37,498 nt of DNA from Lentisphaeria bacterium (GTDB lineage: Bacteria > Verrucomicrobiota > Lentisphaeria > Victivallales > UBA1829), in assembly GCA_017455665.1 (NCBI GenBank), contig JAFSZN010000123.1, forward strand, positions 1-37,498, read 5' to 3'. Positions 8,107-14,642 of the stretch are shown here, one piece after another. Under the pieces are notes generated by a model. That model had not been told where the DNA came from. It saw only the letters and a list, made by a program, of their open reading frames with translations, and searched no databases. A program made the translations under genes and the position numbers. The stretch's first letter is position 1. Every line of letters begins with the position of its first letter.

Positions 8107-8787
8107 ATGAGTGCGAAGCAGCAGTTGACGGAAAGCCTGGAAGACTACCTCGAAGCGATCGCGGAGCTGATCGAGGTCGAGGGACACGCCCACGCCAAGG
8201 AGATCGCGGCGAAGCTGAATGTGAAGATGCCGTCCGTATCCGGCGCCCTCCGCCAGCTCGAAAAAATGGGGTGCATCGTGTACAACACGCATTATCCCGT
8301 GCAGCTCACGGCGAAGGGACGCCTGATCGCCCGCGACGTGATCCGCCGGCACGGCATCCTGAAACGGTTCTTTTCCGAAATCCTCGGCCTGCCGCAGGAC
8401 AAGGCGTCGGAAACGGCGTGCCGTCTGGAGCACATCGTGGACGCGGACACCATTCGCAGGTTCGTGCTGTTCTCCGAAGCCATCGGCAAGCGCACCGACG
8501 CACGCGCGTTGCAGGTCTACCTGACCGAGGCGCTGGCACGGCCCGAGCTCAAGGTCCTGTCCGAGTGCGTCCCCGGCGAAAAGGCCGTTGCGGAGAAATT
8601 CGGGCGCAATATCGGACAGAACGCGGAAATCCCGCTCAAATCGGGCGATGAGATGACCGTGGAGGGATTCTCGCTCGACCGGTCCGCCGTCCGCGTGACC
8701 GTATCGGGCGGCACGTTCGATGTGCCGACCTCGCTTGCCGAAAACATCTGGGTCCGGTCCCGCAAAAAGCCGAAAACGCTGTCATAA
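8107..8787 (+). CDS. DtxR/MntR-family metal-dependent transcriptional regulator
   Basis: The protein has 226 residues. The N-terminus is a winged helix starting SLEDYLEAIAELIE, the hallmark of DtxR/MntR proteins, with HAHAKEIAAKLNVKMPSVSGALRQLEKMG as the helix-turn-helix. The dimerisation and metal-binding domain follows (RRHGILKRFFSEILGL; CRLEHIVDADTIRRFVLF), with E and H ligands at the usual spacing (the ...ETACRLEH... segment). A C-terminal SH3-like/FeoA-type domain (LKSGDEMTVEGFSLDRSAVRVTV) completes the long form. Family role: repression or activation in response to Mn2+ or Fe2+. It lies in the pump operon, so autoregulation is likely, and the palindrome at 4165-4178 is a candidate site. 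Confidence 0.9.
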   Translation: MSAKQQLTESLEDYLEAIAELIEVEGHAHAKEIAAKLNVKMPSVSGALRQLEKMGCIVYNTHYPVQLTAKGRLIARDVIRRHGILKRFFSEILGLPQDKASETACRLEHIVDADTIRRFVLFSEAIGKRTDARALQVYLTEALARPELKVLSECVPGEKAVAEKFGRNIGQNAEIPLKSGDEMTVEGFSLDRSAVRVTVSGGTFDVPTSLAENIWVRSRKKPKTLS

Positions 8788-8853
8788 TGCAGGATGATCC
8801 GGCGGATTCAAGCCGTATTTGAATTTGAAAAGAAAAAACGGGAGAATGATACG

Positions 8854-9483
8854 ATGGGAAACGAACGCGGAAAATCCCTGCTGACAAAACTGTTCACGAA
8901 CTGCGCGCATCCGCGCGGCGCGACGGGACGCCTGATGCTCGCGATGATGAACTTCGGGCACGCGCCGCTGACGAACTGGGGACTGGGGTGCGTTCCGTTC
9001 CGGGACGGATGGACGGTCCTCGACGTGGGCTGCGGAGGCGGACGCACGCTTCAGCGCCTGCTCAAACGGAGCAAAGGCGCCGTCGTGCACGGCATCGACA
9101 TCTCCGACGAAAGCGTGGCGAAAGCGAAGAAAGTGAACGCCGCGCTGCTCAATTCTCGTGTATTCGTGAGACAGGGCACTGCCGCGGAGCTTCCCTATGC
9201 CGACGGGACATTCGACCTGGTGACGGCGGTGGAGACGGTCTATTTCTGGCCCGCCCTGCCCCGATGCCTCGGGGAGATGAAACGCGTTTTGAAGCCGGGC
9301 GGGCTGTTCGCGATCCTCATCGAGGTCACGTCCGCCGATTCCGTCTGGACGCGCGTCGTCGAGGGCATGACGCCGTACTCTCCGGAGCAGCTGAAAGAGT
9401 TTCTGGAGCAAGCTGGCTTCCGCGACGTGTCGATCCACCGGAAGAAGCCGTCGTACGCCGCGATCATCGCCCGGCGTCCGTAA
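8854..9483 (+). CDS. Class I SAM-dependent methyltransferase
   Basis: The protein has 209 residues from the ATG at 8854 (GGGAG about nine bases upstream); an in-frame ATG at 8794 is less likely. The N-terminal AMMNFGHAPLTNWGL block marks a methyltransferase group I recall as common in anaerobes. It is followed by motif I VLDVGCGGGRTL, the acidic GIDISDESV strand, and GTAAELPYADGTFDLVTAVETVYFW. There is no membrane helix. It is the last gene of the metal-pump operon and the fourth methyltransferase in 9 kb. The substrate is not evident. Confidence 0.87.
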   Translation: MGNERGKSLLTKLFTNCAHPRGATGRLMLAMMNFGHAPLTNWGLGCVPFRDGWTVLDVGCGGGRTLQRLLKRSKGAVVHGIDISDESVAKAKKVNAALLNSRVFVRQGTAAELPYADGTFDLVTAVETVYFWPALPRCLGEMKRVLKPGGLFAILIEVTSADSVWTRVVEGMTPYSPEQLKEFLEQAGFRDVSIHRKKPSYAAIIARRP

Positions 9484-9605
9484 GGACGCATTGTGAACGG
9501 GAAAAACCGGATTCAGGCTCTCTGAGGCCGCCGTGAGCGAAACGCCATAACGGCGATATAATTCATTCGGTCGATTCTCTTCGGCAGTAAAAAAACGATC
9601 GCAGA

Positions 9606-9629
9606 ATAAAAATCTACCATTTTTGTTGT
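9606..9629 (+). promoter_or_regulatory. Palindromic upstream element, copy 1 (nadA)
   Basis: The core AAAAATCTACCATTTTT has 6-bp inverted arms around CTACC and is followed by GTTGT. The element matches 23 of 24 bases with 12822-12845. In both places it ends exactly 8 bases before the -35 box. It could be an activator or repressor site or a conserved UP element. Confidence 0.65.
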
Positions 9630-9637
9630 CTTTTTGT

Positions 9638-9665
9638 TTGAAATCCATGCCTGTTGAAGTATATT
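9638..9665 (+). promoter_or_regulatory. Promoter of nadA-mnmA-hydE
   Basis: TTGAAA (9638-9643), a 16-bp spacer and TATATT (9660-9665), followed by ATTCTC. The expected transcript start near 9672 gives a leader of about 50 nt that includes an AGGAG ribosome-binding site at 9710-9714. Confidence 0.7.
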
Positions 9666-9722
9666 ATTCTCCGCAATTCACGCGGAATTTCCGTATTTCA
9701 AACAACTGCAGGAGCATCAAAT

Positions 9723-10628
9723 ATGACGTTGGAAGAAGAGATCACAGGGCTGAAACGGCAGCGGAACGCCGTCATCCTGGCGCACAACTACACGCGGCCG
9801 GAGATCCAGGACATCGCGGATTTCGTCGGGGATTCGCTGGAGCTGTCGCGGAAGGCGGCGGAGTGCCGCGCCCCGGTGATCGTCTTCTGCGGCGTGCGCT
9901 TCATGGCGGAGACGGCGAAGATCCTCTCGCCGGAGTCCGTCGTATTGCATCCGAATCCGCATTCCGGGTGCCCGATGGCGGATATGGCGGAGCCGCGCGA
10001 GGTCGAGGAATACAGGGAAAAACACCCCGGCACGCTGGTCGTGGCGTACGTGAACACGACCGCCGCGACGAAGACCGCGGTCGATCTCTGCTGCACCAGC
10101 GGCAACGCGGAGAAGCTGATCGCCTCGCTTCCGCCCGAACAGAAGATACTGTTCCTGCCGGACGCCAACCTCGGGTCCAACCTCAATACCAAGCTGAACC
10201 GGCACATGGATTTGTGGCCGGGGTACTGTCCCACGCACAACCGGATCATGCCGGAACACATCCTCGCGGCGAAGGAGAAGCATCCGGGCGCGCTTGTGCT
10301 CGTCCACCCCGAATGCCTCCCCGCCGTGGTCAGACTCGCGGATCAGGCGCTCTCCACGGGCGGAATGCTGAAATTCGTGCGCGAATCCGCGCACCGCGCG
10401 TTCATCATCGGGACGGAGTGCGGCATCCTGCACCGGATGCAAAAGGAAAACCCGGACAAGACGTTCTATCCGCTGGAGCCCGGCGTGGTCTGCCCGAACA
10501 TGAAGAAGATCACGCTCGAAGACGTGCTGTTCTGCCTGCGCGACATGACGCCTGAAATCGAACTGCCGGAAGACGTCCGACGCGCCGCGAAAGCTCCGAT
10601 CGACCGGATGCTGGAGGCGCTGCCGTGA
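9723..10628 (+). CDS. nadA: Quinolinate synthase
   Basis: The protein has 301 residues, the usual family length. It condenses iminoaspartate with dihydroxyacetone phosphate to quinolinate in de novo NAD synthesis, using an oxygen-sensitive 4Fe-4S cluster. The three cluster ligands are visible as C83 (SGCPMA), C169 (GYCPTH) and C257 (VVCPNMK), the positions of the short archaeal/Thermotoga-type enzymes. Other markers are LAHNYTRPEIQDIADFVGDSLEL near the N-terminus and IGTECGILHRM. The ATG at 9723 has AGGAG upstream; the ATG at 9654 lies inside the promoter and is rejected. No nadB or nadC is in the window. It overlaps mnmA by 4 bases. Confidence 0.97.
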   Translation: MTLEEEITGLKRQRNAVILAHNYTRPEIQDIADFVGDSLELSRKAAECRAPVIVFCGVRFMAETAKILSPESVVLHPNPHSGCPMADMAEPREVEEYREKHPGTLVVAYVNTTAATKTAVDLCCTSGNAEKLIASLPPEQKILFLPDANLGSNLNTKLNRHMDLWPGYCPTHNRIMPEHILAAKEKHPGALVLVHPECLPAVVRLADQALSTGGMLKFVRESAHRAFIIGTECGILHRMQKENPDKTFYPLEPGVVCPNMKKITLEDVLFCLRDMTPEIELPEDVRRAAKAPIDRMLEALP

Positions 10629-11665
10629 TCGTCGCGGTCGGACTCTCGGGCGGCGTGGATTCCTCGGTCGCGGCCGCCATGCTCAGCGAACAGGGCCACA
10701 CGGTGATCGGCGTCACGATGAAGCTCTGGCGCGAGGGGCGCTACCGCGGCGGCGAACGCGACGCGTGTTTCGGTCCGGGCGAAGCGGAGGACATCGCCGC
10801 CTCGGAGGCGCTGTGCCGCAAGCTCAGGATCGAGTATCATGTGTTCGACTGCGCGGACGAATACGAGGCGGTCGTGCTGGAGTATTTCCGTTCGGAGTAC
10901 CTCGCCGGGCGCACGCCCAATCCGTGCGTGCGATGCAACGCCCTGATGAAGTTCGGCGTCCTGCCCCAAATGGCGCGGAAGTCCGGAATCGCGTTCGACC
11001 GGTTCGCCACGGGGCATTACGCCCGGATCTGCGCGGAAAATGGCGTGTTTCATCTGCTGCGCGGCGCGGACGAAAAGAAGGACCAGTCGTATTTCCTGTA
11101 CCGCCTGAAACAAGCTCAGCTGAAGCAGATGATGTTCCCGCTGGGGGATTACCGCAAGACGCAGGTGCGCGAGCTCGCCGAGGCATACGGCCTGAGCGTG
11201 AAGGACAAGCCGGACAGCCAGGATTTCTACAGCGGCGACCACGTGGAGCTGCTGAACGCGTCGCCTCGTCCGGGCAATATCGTGGACACAGCCGGAAACG
11301 TCCTCGGCACGCACGATGGATTCTGGAACTACACGGTCGGGCAGAGAAAGGGACTCGGGATCGCGGCGAAGCATCCGCTGTATGTGCTCGAGGTGAACGC
11401 CTGCCGGAACGAAGTCGTGGTCGGCTGCCAGTCGGACACGGTTCAGCACGAACTGAAGCTCGCCGACTGCTCGTGGATCACGTCGGAACCCGACGGCGAA
11501 GTCCAGGCGAAAGTGAGGTCGGCGTCGAACCTTGTTCCGGCGGTTTATCATGCCGGCTCGCTGGAGTTCCCGGACGGCGTGTTCGCGGCGGCGAAAGGCC
11601 AGTCCGCGGTCCTGTACCGGGACGACGAGGTCCTGGGCGGCGGGATCATCACGGAGGCGAAGTGA
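10625..11665 (+). CDS. mnmA: tRNA-specific 2-thiouridylase MnmA, SQDFY variant
   Basis: The protein has 346 residues and starts at a GTG that overlaps the nadA stop (GTGA), implying coupled translation. The PP-loop GLSGGVDSSVAA (6-17) activates U34 of tRNA with ATP, and TPNPCVRCN (C101 and C104) carries the first catalytic cysteine. The usual second catalytic cysteine (in a motif like DSxxxCF) is replaced: DSQDFY has tyrosine at 202. C48 (ACFGPGEAEDI) is another non-standard cysteine. The C-terminal domain has the normal VGQRKGLGI motif and beta-barrel. The sequence therefore belongs to a divergent MnmA subgroup that may use a different sulfur-transfer route, perhaps an Fe-S cluster. That mechanism is inference. 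Confidence 0.93.
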   Translation: MIVAVGLSGGVDSSVAAAMLSEQGHTVIGVTMKLWREGRYRGGERDACFGPGEAEDIAASEALCRKLRIEYHVFDCADEYEAVVLEYFRSEYLAGRTPNPCVRCNALMKFGVLPQMARKSGIAFDRFATGHYARICAENGVFHLLRGADEKKDQSYFLYRLKQAQLKQMMFPLGDYRKTQVRELAEAYGLSVKDKPDSQDFYSGDHVELLNASPRPGNIVDTAGNVLGTHDGFWNYTVGQRKGLGIAAKHPLYVLEVNACRNEVVVGCQSDTVQHELKLADCSWITSEPDGEVQAKVRSASNLVPAVYHAGSLEFPDGVFAAAKGQSAVLYRDDEVLGGGIITEAK

Positions 11666-11667
11666 GC

Positions 11668-12744
11668 ATGGACGCGCGAATCGAAAAAGCGCTGCGGACG
11701 CCGTACAGCCTGTCGCACGGGGAGATCTTGTCGCTGCTCTCCCTTGAGGACACGGATGAACTCTTTTCCGCCGCCTATCAGCTCAAATGCCGTTATGTCG
11801 GCAAAAAAGTCGCCATGCGCGGTATTATTGAAATGGGAAACGTCTGCGCGAAGGACTGCTATTACTGCGGCATCCGCCGGAGCAACCCGAACGTGAAACG
11901 CTATCAGCTGAGCGAGGACGACGTGGTCCGCATGGCGCGCTGGTGTTTCGAGCAGGACTACGGTTCGCTGGTGCTCCAGTCCGGCGAGCTCGAATCCGAC
12001 CGGCACACGGAGTACATCGAACGCATCCTGAAACGCATCCGCGAGTTCGGCGGCGACAAATTCGGGATCACGCTCAGTCTGGGCGAGCAGACGGAGGAGG
12101 TCTACCGCCGCTGGCGGGACGCCGGAGCGCACCGTTATCTCCTGCGGATCGAAAGCTCCGTGCCGGAGCTGTACGCCCGGCTGCATCCCGCGGACCACTC
12201 GTTCGAACGGCGCGCGGAGTGCCTGCGCGTGCTGAAACGCCTCGGCTACCAGACCGGAAGCGGCGTGATGACCGGCTTGCCGGGACAGACGCTGGACGAC
12301 CTCGCGCACGATATCGAGTTTTACCACGCCATGGACCTGGACATGATCGGCATGGGGCCGTATCTGCCGCACGCGGACACCCCGATGGGACGCGGCATCG
12401 AACTCACGGACGCATACGCGGCGGCGCAGCTCAAGCTCGGGCTGAAAATGATCGCCGTCACGCGGCTGTATCTGCACGACGTGAACATCGCGGCGACGAC
12501 CGCGCTTCAGGCGCTGGACGACCGGGGGCGCGAACAGGGACTCCTCGCGGGCGCGAACGTGCTCATGCCGAACGTCACGGACACGGAATACCGCCGCAGT
12601 TACCAGCTCTACGAGAACAAGCCGTGTCTGGACGAGAATTCGGCGAAATGCCGGAACTGCCTGAACTGGCGCGTCCTCGCGATCGGCGAAACAATCGACT
12701 GGGGACATCGCGGCGATCCGCCTCATTTCGCCGGGAAACCGTGA
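11668..12744 (+). CDS. hydE: [FeFe]-hydrogenase H-cluster maturase HydE (radical SAM)
   Basis: The protein has 358 residues. The ATG at 11668 lies 3 bases after the mnmA stop, with GGAGG upstream. The radical-SAM cluster motif is CAKDCYYC (C60, C64, C67). RYLLRIESS, SGVMTGLPGQT and GPYLPHADTP are HydE landmarks. The C-terminal CX7CX2C (KPCLDENSAKCRNC) is the second-cluster motif found in HydE proteins and separates it from PylB and BioB. Known role: with HydF and HydG it builds the 2Fe subcluster of [FeFe] hydrogenase. None of those partners is in the window, so they must be elsewhere, or this is a HydE paralogue with another job. Co-transcription with nadA and mnmA is clear from spacing. Confidence 0.92.
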   Translation: MDARIEKALRTPYSLSHGEILSLLSLEDTDELFSAAYQLKCRYVGKKVAMRGIIEMGNVCAKDCYYCGIRRSNPNVKRYQLSEDDVVRMARWCFEQDYGSLVLQSGELESDRHTEYIERILKRIREFGGDKFGITLSLGEQTEEVYRRWRDAGAHRYLLRIESSVPELYARLHPADHSFERRAECLRVLKRLGYQTGSGVMTGLPGQTLDDLAHDIEFYHAMDLDMIGMGPYLPHADTPMGRGIELTDAYAAAQLKLGLKMIAVTRLYLHDVNIAATTALQALDDRGREQGLLAGANVLMPNVTDTEYRRSYQLYENKPCLDENSAKCRNCLNWRVLAIGETIDWGHRGDPPHFAGKP

Positions 12745-12821
12745 CCAGTCGTCATCCTGCTTGATCCGGCTGAATTCCCGGTACGTTTTATCCTGTTTTG
12801 AGGTGAGGAAGAAACTTTTTT

Positions 12822-12845
12822 ATAAAAATCTACTATTTTTGTTGT
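12822..12845 (+). promoter_or_regulatory. Palindromic upstream element, copy 2 (secretin/ABC operon)
   Basis: The core AAAAATCTACTATTTTT has perfect 6-bp arms around CTACT. It differs from the nadA copy by one base and has the same 8-base distance to the -35. Confidence 0.68.
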
Positions 12846-12853
12846 GATTTTAC

Positions 12854-12882
12854 TTGACAAACCTCGTTTTTGGGTGTATATT
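12854..12882 (+). promoter_or_regulatory. Strong sigma70-like promoter of the secretin/ABC operon
   Basis: A consensus TTGACA (12854-12859), a 17-bp spacer and TATATT (12877-12882), followed by AATCTC. This is one of the best promoters in the window. Transcription would begin near 12889, about 257 nt before the first gene. Confidence 0.85.
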
Positions 12883-12894
12883 AATCTCGTCGTG

Positions 12895-12917
12895 AACGGA
12901 ATTCGATTCCGTTTTTT
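12895..12917 (+). terminator. Promoter-proximal terminator-like hairpin in the leader
   Basis: AACGGAAT (12895-12902) pairs perfectly with ATTCCGTT (12906-12913) around a 3-base loop and runs directly into TTTT. It lies only about 6-30 nt into the transcript. It could be an attenuator or a 5'-end stability hairpin. A second hairpin follows (12927-12935 with 12943-12951, nine pairs including one G-T). Confidence 0.55.
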
Positions 12918-13048
12918 GTTTGAAAGATACATTACTATATCGGTAGTGTATAAACAAGGACAACCCGGTTTAAGGAGAACCCATCAAAGAAGCAAGAACC
13001 ACCCCCGTCTCCCCCGAAAGAACCCGTCCCTCCGTGTTCCAGGAATCC

Positions 13049-13093
13049 ATGGTCTTCCGAATGCGATGTTGTACGTGTTTTGCCGCGGAATAA
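13049..13093 (+). CDS. Possible cysteine-containing leader peptide
   Basis: An ATG with AGGA five bases upstream opens a 14-residue frame, MVFRMRCCTCFAAE, ending at a TAA 52 bases before the first structural gene. The same frame is open back to an ATC at 12983 that follows a strong AAGGAG, so a 36-residue version starting at a rare codon is conceivable. Three cysteines in four positions recall the cysteine-sensing leader ORFs known upstream of sulfur genes in some actinobacteria. No other support is available, and short frames like this also arise by chance. Confidence 0.3.
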   Translation: MVFRMRCCTCFAAE

Positions 13094-13145
13094 CGCACCA
13101 TTTACCCTACATTATTTCAATCCGACATCACAAAGGAAAATAACC

Positions 13146-14621
13146 ATGAACAACAGAAAACATATTCTCGCCGCCCTCCTGACGGCAGGCATCGCAAGTG
13201 CGCCGTTCCTGCACGGCCAGGCGCCGGAAGACCAGGAAATCCGGACCATCCGTCTCCTGCAGGACGACGGCCAGGTCAACATCGTCAGCAAGGTGTACGA
13301 ACTCAAGCACCTGAAGGCGACCGACATCCGCCCGTTCATCGAGGCGGCGGTCAAGCGCTACAGCGCAGCGTCCAAAGTCGACCGGGTGAACTACTCGAAG
13401 GAAAAGAGGCAGATGATCCTCGTTTCGACCGGCGAGGACTTCATCCCGTACGTGGACGAACTGGTCGCCGGGCTTGACCAGCCGGGCAAGGAGGAAAACG
13501 GCTCCATCATCAAGGGCACCGGCGTCACGAAGATCACGTACACGCCGAACTACCGCGCCGCGGACGACATCGTGCGCCTCGTCAACGAAGGCACGATCAA
13601 GACGCTGGAAGGCCGCGCCTACCTGAACAAGGACACGAACACGATCTACTGGAAGGACGACGAGCAGGCCGCGAAAGCGATCCTCGCGTGGGTCAAGTAC
13701 CTCGACCGTCCCGTGCCGCAGGTCAATCTGCGCCTCAACTACTACGAGATCCGCGAAAGCGACCTGCGCGACGTCGGGCTGGACTACCTCGCCTGGAAAA
13801 ACGGCCCCGGCCTGGACCTCTTCTCCGCCGGATACAACGCCGGAAAGGTGTTCTCCAGCGAGTCCGTGCTGAAGCTGATCAGCGGCGCGGCGAAATTCGC
13901 CGACCTGACCAAGCACTTCTCCACCTCGTGGGGCTACGGGGCGTTCTTCACCGCTCCGCAGTTCGACCTCAGCTTCGTCCGCGTGCTCCAGCAGTCCGGC
14001 AACGCGAAACTCGCGGCACATGCCGACCTCACGTTCGTGAACACGCCGGTCTACGATACCGCCGCGCTGAACTCGCATCTGCCGAAAGTCTACACCGCCA
14101 CGCTCACGCCCGGCTATGAGAACATCAAGAAGGATTCCGACGACCGCACGCACATCGTGAAGGGCGCGGACAGCAGACTGACGCTCTCGGTCATCAATCC
14201 GGTGATCTGCTTCGGCGCGTCGCAGGAGGACGTCGCCGCGAACGGACAGATCCCGTCGACCGAGGAGTTCTACGCGGCGGACAACGGCGGCGTGGTCTTC
14301 GCCTACAATCTGCTTTCCGAGACCGTGACCGAGCGCAGCAACCGCGGCGACGAGCTCGGCAACACCAGCAGCGTTTCCGGCGAACTCACGCTCGGATTCA
14401 AGACCGAAAAACTGCTCGCCACCTACGTCCGCGAACAGGACGTCGAGCAGACCGTCGGCATCCCGTTCCTCGTGCGGATCCCCGTGCTGAAATACCTCTT
14501 CGGCACCACGACCACCATCAAGGAAAAGACTTACATCATCGTGACCGGCGAAGCGAACCTGGTGCATCCGAACGGAGAAACGCCCGTCCCGGTCAGCCGC
14601 GAAGTGGCGTCCAACCTCTAA
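13146..14621 (+). CDS. Secretin-like outer-membrane protein, first of a pair
   Basis: The protein has 491 residues. The ATG at 13146 has AAAGGA upstream and opens a signal peptide (residues 1 to about 24, ending LHGQ). The N-terminal half has repeated N-domain-like units: VYELKHLKATDIRPFIEAAVKRY, and a second around NYRAADDIVRLVNEGTIKTLE. The C-terminal half has the secretin ending IPFLVRIPVLKYLFG. The middle signature GLDYLAWKNGPGLDLFSAG is shared with the next gene. Secretins form large outer-membrane gates in type II/III secretion and pili, but no such machinery is near. It leads an operon of ABC importers, so it may be a dedicated outer-membrane channel or scaffold (inference). A degenerate, non-channel secretin relative is the alternative. 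Confidence 0.75.
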   Translation: MNNRKHILAALLTAGIASAPFLHGQAPEDQEIRTIRLLQDDGQVNIVSKVYELKHLKATDIRPFIEAAVKRYSAASKVDRVNYSKEKRQMILVSTGEDFIPYVDELVAGLDQPGKEENGSIIKGTGVTKITYTPNYRAADDIVRLVNEGTIKTLEGRAYLNKDTNTIYWKDDEQAAKAILAWVKYLDRPVPQVNLRLNYYEIRESDLRDVGLDYLAWKNGPGLDLFSAGYNAGKVFSSESVLKLISGAAKFADLTKHFSTSWGYGAFFTAPQFDLSFVRVLQQSGNAKLAAHADLTFVNTPVYDTAALNSHLPKVYTATLTPGYENIKKDSDDRTHIVKGADSRLTLSVINPVICFGASQEDVAANGQIPSTEEFYAADNGGVVFAYNLLSETVTERSNRGDELGNTSSVSGELTLGFKTEKLLATYVREQDVEQTVGIPFLVRIPVLKYLFGTTTTIKEKTYIIVTGEANLVHPNGETPVPVSREVASNL

Positions 14622-14642
14622 GCCATGAAAGGAACATGAGCC

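Larger units (their letters stand above)
12745..13145 (+). other. Regulatory intergenic region and long leader of the secretin/ABC operon
   Basis: These 401 bases contain, in order, the palindromic element (12822-12845), a strong promoter (12854-12882), two RNA hairpins (12895-12913 and 12927-12951), an AAGGAG (12972-12977), and a small reading frame ending at 13093. The true start with its own AAAGGA follows at 13146. The 76 bases after hydE show no clear terminator. Confidence 0.7.

Noticed and set aside
11668..12744. Radical SAM protein as PylB or BioB
   Set aside because: The C-terminal CX7CX2C and the RYLLRIESS and NVLMPNVTDTEYRRSYQLYENKPC-region markers favour HydE, and no pyrrolysine or biotin genes are adjacent.
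12844..13143. A 99-residue frame in the leader of the secretin operon
   Set aside because: It starts upstream of the -35 box and spans the whole promoter, so the strong transcript could not encode it. It has no ribosome-binding site or family resemblance.
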